Below are positions 46,953 to 47,008 of a stretch of DNA of 47,008 bases, piece by piece. A model generated the notes under the pieces. That model saw only the letters and a program-made list of their open reading frames with translations, did not search any database and had not been told where the DNA came from. The position numbers were made by a program, and so were the translations under genes. The stretch is from Pseudomonadota bacterium (lineage in GTDB: Bacteria; Pseudomonadota; Gammaproteobacteria; Burkholderiales; Burkholderiaceae_B): positions 1 to 47,008 of the forward strand of contig JAEXOO010000027.1 of NCBI GenBank assembly GCA_023439305.1, read 5' to 3'. Position 1 is the stretch's first letter, and each line of letters starts with the position of its first letter.

Positions 46953-47008
46953 GTAAGAAATCTCCGTAGATTTGAGTAAATCAGAGCAGCCCAACTACAA
47001 CAGTGCTG

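Overview
The window looks like the chromosome of a betaproteobacterium of the order Burkholderiales, most likely family Alcaligenaceae (Alcaligenes/Pusillimonas/Bordetella relatives). This is inferred from gene content and order: msrB-yciB-bolA-parvulin, zipA-ligA next to smc, tsaB-rimI-udg, the OmpR/EnvZ pair that Bordetella calls RisA/RisS next to ispF-ispD and mfd, and a 14-gene nuo operon ending in a DUF2818 gene. GC looks high, in the upper 50s to 60% by eye. No plasmid, phage, transposon, CRISPR, rRNA or tRNA was seen.

Layout. (1) 1-7.75 kb: branched-chain amino acid (LIV-type) ABC transport. livH-livM on the plus strand, cut by the left edge of the window, run towards a second cassette on the minus strand: substrate-binding protein, livH, a livM-livG fusion and livF. 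An ompW-type outer-membrane gene sits between them. (2) 8.0-10.2 kb, plus strand: msrB, yciB, bolA and a secreted parvulin isomerase, ending at a strong terminator. (3) 10.4-17.1 kb, minus strand: smc, zipA, ligA (chromosome organisation, division, DNA ligation). (4) 17.3-20.8 kb: an LplT-like transporter (plus) converging on a tsaB-rimI fusion plus uracil-DNA glycosylase (minus). (5) 21.0-24.5 kb: OmpR/EnvZ-type two-component pair (plus) converging on ispD-ispF (minus). (6) 24.5-30.2 kb: mfd (plus), serB (minus), nitronate monooxygenase (plus). (7) 30.2-45.4 kb, minus strand: nuoABCDEFGHIJKLMN plus DUF2818, one compact operon for the proton-pumping NADH:quinone oxidoreductase, with a candidate promoter just upstream of nuoA. 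(8) 45.7-47.0 kb: a general porin with its own terminator.

Most of the window is conserved housekeeping DNA with tight operons (many 4-base ATGA/GTGA overlaps) and several non-ATG starts (msrB, ligA and smc GTG; lplT and the sensor kinase TTG). I found no convincing new multi-gene system. The observations most worth checking are: a LivF ATPase whose Walker A motif reads GKAP instead of GK[S/T]; a perfect 12-bp dyad containing an FNR-like half-matched site upstream of ompW; a 14-codon ORF with a strong Shine-Dalgarno before ompR; a terminator-like hairpin in the serB leader; gene fusions livM-livG and tsaB-rimI; and inverted repeats spanning both stop codons at three convergent gene junctions.
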